From assembly GCA_005879315.1 (NCBI GenBank), contig VBLC01000037.1, positions 65,300-129,299 on the forward strand: a stretch of 64,000 bases of DNA, read 5' to 3'. The notes under the pieces are model-generated. The model was not told the origin of the DNA. It searched no databases and saw only the letters and a program-made list of their open reading frames with translations. Every line of letters begins with the position of its first letter. Within the stretch, counting starts at the first letter, position 1. The DNA comes from Deltaproteobacteria bacterium (lineage in GTDB: Bacteria > Myxococcota > Myxococcia > Myxococcales > 40CM-4-68-19). Below, piece by piece: positions 60,571 through 64,000 of the stretch. The position numbers and the translations under genes were made by a program.

Positions 60571-60978
60571 ATGCCGACGCTGCCTTCGCGCTCTCCGGTG
60601 ACCGAGGTCCCCGCGCTCCGCTCCGCCGATGCCCTGCAGCACTTCAGCCGGCTGCTCGAGGTCGAGACCGACTGCTGGGACGTGCATGCTTCGCTGGAAT
60701 CGGGCGGCTTCGTCCTGCTCGACGTCCGCAGCCCCGAGCACTTCCGCCGCGGGCACGTCCGCGGCGCCGTCAACCTGCCGCACGCGCGCATCTCTGCCCG
60801 CGCGCTCGAGCAGCATCCGCCCGGGACGCTCTTCGTCGTCTACTGCGACGGGCCGCACTGCAACGGCGCCGATCGCGCGGCCATCCGCCTGGCGTCGCTG
60901 GATCGGCCGGTGAAGAAGATGATCGGCGGGGTCACCGGCTGGATCGACGAGGGCTTTCCGCTCGTCGAGGGCCCCTGA
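60571..60978 (+). CDS. Rhodanese-like domain protein
   Basis: A 135-residue protein with one rhodanese domain: FVLLDVRSPEHFRRGHVRGAVNLPH near residues 47-71, then VVYCDGPHCNGADRAA. The loop carries Cys92 and Cys97, the first being the expected active-site Cys. It would move sulfur or sense oxidants; substrate unknown. ATG at 60571 with agaggagg ahead is preferred over an ATG at 60496. The EamA gene begins directly after its TGA, so the two are cotranslated. Confidence 0.88.
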   Translation: MPTLPSRSPVTEVPALRSADALQHFSRLLEVETDCWDVHASLESGGFVLLDVRSPEHFRRGHVRGAVNLPHARISARALEQHPPGTLFVVYCDGPHCNGADRAAIRLASLDRPVKKMIGGVTGWIDEGFPLVEGP

Positions 60979-61851
60979 ATGTACGCGCCCGCCGCCGAGA
61001 GCGAGCGGAGCGCTCGCGTCTGGGGCGCGCTCCTCGCCGTCTACCTCATCTGGGGCTCGACCTTCCTCGCCATCCGCGTCGCGCTGGAGGGATTTCCGCC
61101 GCTCCTCGTCTCTCCTTTGCGCTTCACGCTGGCGGGCGGCGCGCTCTTCCTTGCGCTGCGGGCGCGCGGCTATCCTCTCCCCCAGCGGCGCGAATGGTTG
61201 AACTCGCTCTTCATCGGCGCGCTCTTCTGCGGCGCCAACAGCCTCCTGGTGATCGGCGAGCAGTGGGTTTCGAGCGGCCTCGCAGCGGTGGTGATCGCCT
61301 CGGTTCCTCTCTGGGCTGCGCTCTTCGCCGGCCTCTTCGGCCGGTGGCCGATCCGGCGCGAGTGGGCGGGGCTCGCCGTCGGTTTCGCCGGCGTGATGCT
61401 GCTCAACGCGGGCGCCGACTTGCGCACCAGCCCGCTCGGAGGTCTCGCGCTCCTGGCGAGCGCCGCCATCTGGGCGCTCGGCTCGATCTGGAGCCGCCGC
61501 CTCTCGCTGCCACAGGGGCTGATGTCCTCTGCCGCGCAGATGCTCTGCGGCGGCGCAGTGCTGCTCACCCTCGCGCTCCTCGGCGGCGAGCGGCCGGCGC
61601 AGATGCCCTCGCCCCGCGCCATCTCTGCTCTGGTCTACCTGACCGCGGCCGGATCGATCGTCGGCTACAGCGCCTTTTCTTTCCTCGTGCGCTCCGTGCG
61701 GCCGGCGCTGGCGACCAGCTACGCCTACGTCAATCCGCTCATCGCCGTCGCGCTCGGCGCGCTGGTGGCCGGCGAACGCGTGCGGCCGGCGACGCTGGGC
61801 GGGCTCGCGCTCATCCTCGCGGGCGTTTCCGCCATCGTGAGATCGGGATGA
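60979..61851 (+). CDS. EamA/DMT family transporter
   Basis: A 290-residue inner-membrane protein with ten helices in two EamA repeats. LLAVYLIWGSTFLAIRVALEGFPPLL is the typical first helix, and later come LVIGEQWVSSGLAAVVIASVPLWAALFAGL and YAYVNPLIAVALGALVAGE, the well-known DMT patterns. It is most like YedA-type exporters of small metabolites; substrate unknown. ATG follows the rhodanese stop without a gap, and its stop overlaps the next start (ATGA). Confidence 0.9.
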   Translation: MYAPAAESERSARVWGALLAVYLIWGSTFLAIRVALEGFPPLLVSPLRFTLAGGALFLALRARGYPLPQRREWLNSLFIGALFCGANSLLVIGEQWVSSGLAAVVIASVPLWAALFAGLFGRWPIRREWAGLAVGFAGVMLLNAGADLRTSPLGGLALLASAAIWALGSIWSRRLSLPQGLMSSAAQMLCGGAVLLTLALLGGERPAQMPSPRAISALVYLTAAGSIVGYSAFSFLVRSVRPALATSYAYVNPLIAVALGALVAGERVRPATLGGLALILAGVSAIVRSG

Positions 61852-62192
61852 GCATCGCCAAGGCCGTGCTGGCTCTCGATCCCAAGGTCCGCTATGTCGC
61901 CGTCAACCAGCGGGGCGCCCTCGAGGAGATGGTGCAGGGCGAGGGCCATCCCAGCTTCAACCCGCTCGACACGGACCGGATGGAAGAGCTGATCGTCAAC
62001 CCGGTCGCGCTCGAGCTCTTCGTCCGCCGCGGCAACCTCGACCTCGGCGGCGTGCATTTTCTCGTCGTGCGCTATGGCCTGCAGTTCCAGCTCATCCTTC
62101 CCTGGCGCGCGGGGCACGTCTCGATCGGCGTCGAGGCGAACGGCGATCCTCTCACCATCGCCGAGCGCGCCGCAGCTCTGCTCTCGAGCTGA
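61848..62192 (+). CDS. Small conserved-looking protein of unknown function
   Basis: A 114-residue soluble protein: VRYVAVNQRGALEEMVQG, DTDRMEELIVNPVALELFVRRGNLDLGGVHFLVVRYGLQFQLILPW, then HVSIGVEANGDPLTIAERAAALL. The alternation of strands and helices is reminiscent of roadblock-like folds, but I cannot confirm that. It overlaps the EamA stop by four bases, so it is translated in the same operon, although it may have been placed there by chance. It is convergent with tolB, with two bases between stops. Confidence 0.75.
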   Translation: MSIAKAVLALDPKVRYVAVNQRGALEEMVQGEGHPSFNPLDTDRMEELIVNPVALELFVRRGNLDLGGVHFLVVRYGLQFQLILPWRAGHVSIGVEANGDPLTIAERAAALLSS

Positions 62193-62194
62193 GC

Positions 62195-63445
62195 TCACTT
62201 CGCCGGCAGTGGGCCCCAGGCCGGATCGCTCGCGCCCACGTGCTCGCTGGTGATCTGCCGCTGGTTCGAGCCGTCGAACGCCGTCATCCACAGCTGCCGC
62301 TTTCCCCCACGCGTCGAGGAGAAGACGATGTACCGGCCGTTGGGCGACCAGGAGGGCTTCTCGTTGGTGCCCTGGTTCTGCGTCAGCCGCGTCACTTTTC
62401 CGCTCTCGACGTTGACGGTGTAGAGGTCGAAGATGCGGTGCTCGTCGCGCCCGGAGAAGGCGATCAGATCTCCCTTGGGCGACCAGGTCGGCTCCTGGTT
62501 GTAGTTGCCCTGGAAGGTGAGCCGGCGGACGTCGGAGCCGTCGGCGGCCATCGTGTAGATCTGCGGAGTGCCGGCGCGATCGGAGATGAAGGCGATGCGC
62601 TTCGCGTCCGGGCTCCAGGCGCCGGAGATGTCGATGCCGCGCGAGTCGGTGAGGCGGCGGCGGCCCGAGCCGTCGTTCTGCGAGAGGTAGACGTCGGTAT
62701 TGTCCTCGAGCGAGGAGGAGAAGAGAAAGCGGAGTCCGTCGGGTGCGTAGCTCGCGCCGGTGGCGAAGTCGCCGGTCGTGACCAGCGGGCGGACTTGCTT
62801 GCTCGTCACGTCGACGGTGTAGAGGTGCGCGCCGGCGCCGTCGCGGAAGCTGGTGAAGGCGATGGTCTTGCCGTCGGGAGCCCAGGACGGGAGGAGATTG
62901 ATCGAGGCGCCGGTGAGCGCCTGCGGGCCGAAGCCGTCCGAGTCGGCGACGACGATCTGCTTGCCGCTTTCGGACTCGCGCACATACGCCATGCGCGTCT
63001 GGAACACGCCCGGCTCCTGCGTGAAGAACTTGACGACGTCGTCGCCGAAGCGATGGGCGATCTGCCGCACCCCGGCCCGCGGCGCGGAGTAACTGCCGTG
63101 CAGGAGCTCCTGGGCGCGCGGGACGTCATAGAGCCGCAGGTCGCACTTCACTTCGGCGGCGGCCTCGCAGCTCATCTTCACCAGACCCTGCGCGCCGATC
63201 GCCATCCATTTGGAGTAATCGATCTGCGTCAGGCCTTCGCTCGCAGGAGCGAGGAAGGAGGCGGGGTCGAGCAGCTTGAAGATCCCGCTGCGATCGAAAT
63301 CGGCCTGGAGCACCGACTGGACCGCCGCCGTCTCCTGCGCACCGAGCGGCCGCGCCAGCGCGAGCGGATAGGCCTGGATGCGGCCGCCGCTCAGGTCGAT
63401 CACCGGCCGGTCCGCGGCGAGGAGGATGGCGAGAAGGATCATCAT
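62195..63445 (-). CDS. tolB: Tol-Pal system beta-propeller protein TolB
   Basis: A 416-residue periplasmic protein with a signal peptide (MMILLAILLAA). The N-terminal domain (LALARPLGAQETAAVQSVLQADFDRSGIFKLLDPASFL) is typical TolB. A six-bladed propeller follows, shown by repeats such as LLPSWAPDGKTIAFTS, GASYAPDGLRFLFSS, SGAWSPDAKRIAFISD, EPTWSPKGDLIAFSGRD and KPSWSPNGRYIVFSS. TolB links Pal to TolA and supports outer-membrane invagination at division. The TonB/TolA-like gene upstream ends four bases before, so they form an operon read from the right. Confidence 0.95.
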   Translation of the reverse strand: MMILLAILLAADRPVIDLSGGRIQAYPLALARPLGAQETAAVQSVLQADFDRSGIFKLLDPASFLAPASEGLTQIDYSKWMAIGAQGLVKMSCEAAAEVKCDLRLYDVPRAQELLHGSYSAPRAGVRQIAHRFGDDVVKFFTQEPGVFQTRMAYVRESESGKQIVVADSDGFGPQALTGASINLLPSWAPDGKTIAFTSFRDGAGAHLYTVDVTSKQVRPLVTTGDFATGASYAPDGLRFLFSSSLEDNTDVYLSQNDGSGRRRLTDSRGIDISGAWSPDAKRIAFISDRAGTPQIYTMAADGSDVRRLTFQGNYNQEPTWSPKGDLIAFSGRDEHRIFDLYTVNVESGKVTRLTQNQGTNEKPSWSPNGRYIVFSSTRGGKRQLWMTAFDGSNQRQITSEHVGASDPAWGPLPAK

Positions 63446-63449
63446 CGGA

Positions 63450-64000
63450 TCACGGTTTGAAATTCAGGACCACGCCGTTGTCGCGCAGGGAGCGGGCCAG
63501 CTCCGGAGGAGGCGGCGGCAGCTTGGCGCGGCGGATGGCGGTCTCCAGCGCCTGGTCGAAGAAGGGATTGCCGGACTTCTTTTGCAGGTCGTGCCGGAGG
63601 ATCCGGCCGTCGCCGCCGATGTACGCGAGCACGGTCGCCGAGAGGTAGAGCCGTTCCCGCTCGGAGATCACCGAGGGCACCACGTAGTTCTCCAGGATCG
63701 CGTCGTGCACGGCGGTGAAGTAGACGTCGCCCGCTTCGGACGACTCGGCCGTGCCTTGGGGTGAGCCGGTCTTCTGGCCGGCGCGCTCCTCGTCTGGTTT
63801 CTCTTCCGAGGCGGCGCGGCCGGCGGCGTGAGCGAGAGCGCGCTCCATCAGCTCGCGGCGCGTCGGTACGTGCGCGGTGGAGGGAGCGGCCTTGCCGCCG
63901 GGAGCCGCGACCGGCGCAGCCGCCGCGGCGGGCGGCGGCGACTCCTTGCGCGGCAAGAGCGACTTGTCGCGCGGCTTTCCCAGCGCGACCAGCTTGGCGA
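63450..64000 (-). CDS. TonB/TolA-like energy transducer (partial, cut by right edge)
   Basis: About 183 C-terminal codons are visible and the frame is still open at position 64000, so the N-terminal membrane helix is outside the window. The visible part begins AKLVALGKPRDKSLLPRKE and is then Pro/Ala-rich (PPPAAAAAPVAAPGG), as expected of a periplasmic spanner. The C-terminal domain (ILENYVVPSVISERERLYLSATVLAYIGGDGRILRHDLQKKSGNPFFDQALETAIRRA) is a TonB/TolA C-terminal fold. Directly upstream of tolB it should act as TolA. An internal TTG at 63956 is not needed as a start. Confidence 0.85.
   Translation of the reverse strand, partial: AKLVALGKPRDKSLLPRKESPPPAAAAAPVAAPGGKAAPSTAHVPTRRELMERALAHAAGRAASEEKPDEERAGQKTGSPQGTAESSEAGDVYFTAVHDAILENYVVPSVISERERLYLSATVLAYIGGDGRILRHDLQKKSGNPFFDQALETAIRRAKLPPPPPELARSLRDNGVVLNFKP

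Noticed and set aside
63954-63956. TTG as the start of the TonB/TolA-like gene
   Set aside because: The frame remains open to the window edge with sequence typical of the family (LVALGKPRDK), so the true start is outside the window.

Overview
The window is a contiguous piece of a very GC-rich (roughly 70%) bacterial chromosome, with tightly packed genes, strong third-position G/C bias and many 1-4 nt stop/start overlaps. The gene content points to Myxococcota (myxobacteria and relatives): a complete type IV pilus (T4P) cluster pilB-T-C-S-R / pilG-like/pilA / pilH-like-pilD-second two-component system / pilM-N-O-P-Q, followed by efp-accB-accC, a long TPR protein in the place where Myxococcus has SgmX, and a TIGR04551-like outer membrane protein. 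This assignment rests on gene content and order that I recognise; no database search was run.

Layout. 1-2.9 kb (minus strand): BMP-family nucleoside/simple-sugar ABC importer (permease cut by the left edge, double ATPase, binding lipoprotein). 2.9-5.7 kb: a Gly/Thr-repeat secreted protein and a thioredoxin-domain (YyaL/DUF255) protein. 5.7-10.9 kb: pyrimidine-nucleoside phosphorylase, a GT-B glycosyltransferase, an ExbB/ExbD pair, purine-nucleoside phosphorylase and cytidine deaminase. With the importer these make a nucleoside uptake and salvage group. 10.8-15.8 kb (minus): a large alpha/beta-hydrolase lipoprotein and a beta-barrel outer membrane protein. 15.9-16.8 kb: ribF.

16.9-45.5 kb is the T4P region. 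Motor genes pilB, pilT and pilC lead into the sensor/regulator pair pilS-pilR. Next comes an anomalous segment: a 73-bp perfect direct repeat and a decayed permease fragment flanking a lower-GC lipoprotein gene. The minus-strand block then holds an ABC-2 permease (PilI-like), a PilG-like protein, pilA with a good sigma-54 promoter, a possible PilR-type palindrome and an intrinsic terminator, and two tandem YfhO-like membrane proteins. Divergently, one overlapping operon encodes an ABC ATPase (PilH-like), pilD, a second histidine kinase, two GT-C-like membrane proteins and an NtrC-type regulator. An XRE mini-regulator precedes pilMNOPQ.

44.9-52.1 kb: a lipoprotein, a small helical protein, a roadblock/LC7 protein, efp, accB, accC, the SgmX-like TPR protein and an ExeA-like AAA ATPase. 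52.2-59.2 kb: a TamB-like and a BamA/TamA-like protein, in the same frame and separated only by a TAG stop. 59.2-62.2 kb: an intergenic inverted repeat, then an AraC/DJ-1 regulator divergent from rhodanese, EamA exporter and a small unknown protein. 62.2-64.0 kb (minus): tolB and the 3' part of a TonB/TolA-like gene, so a tol-pal operon appears to enter from the right edge. No tRNA, rRNA, CRISPR array or transposase was recognised.
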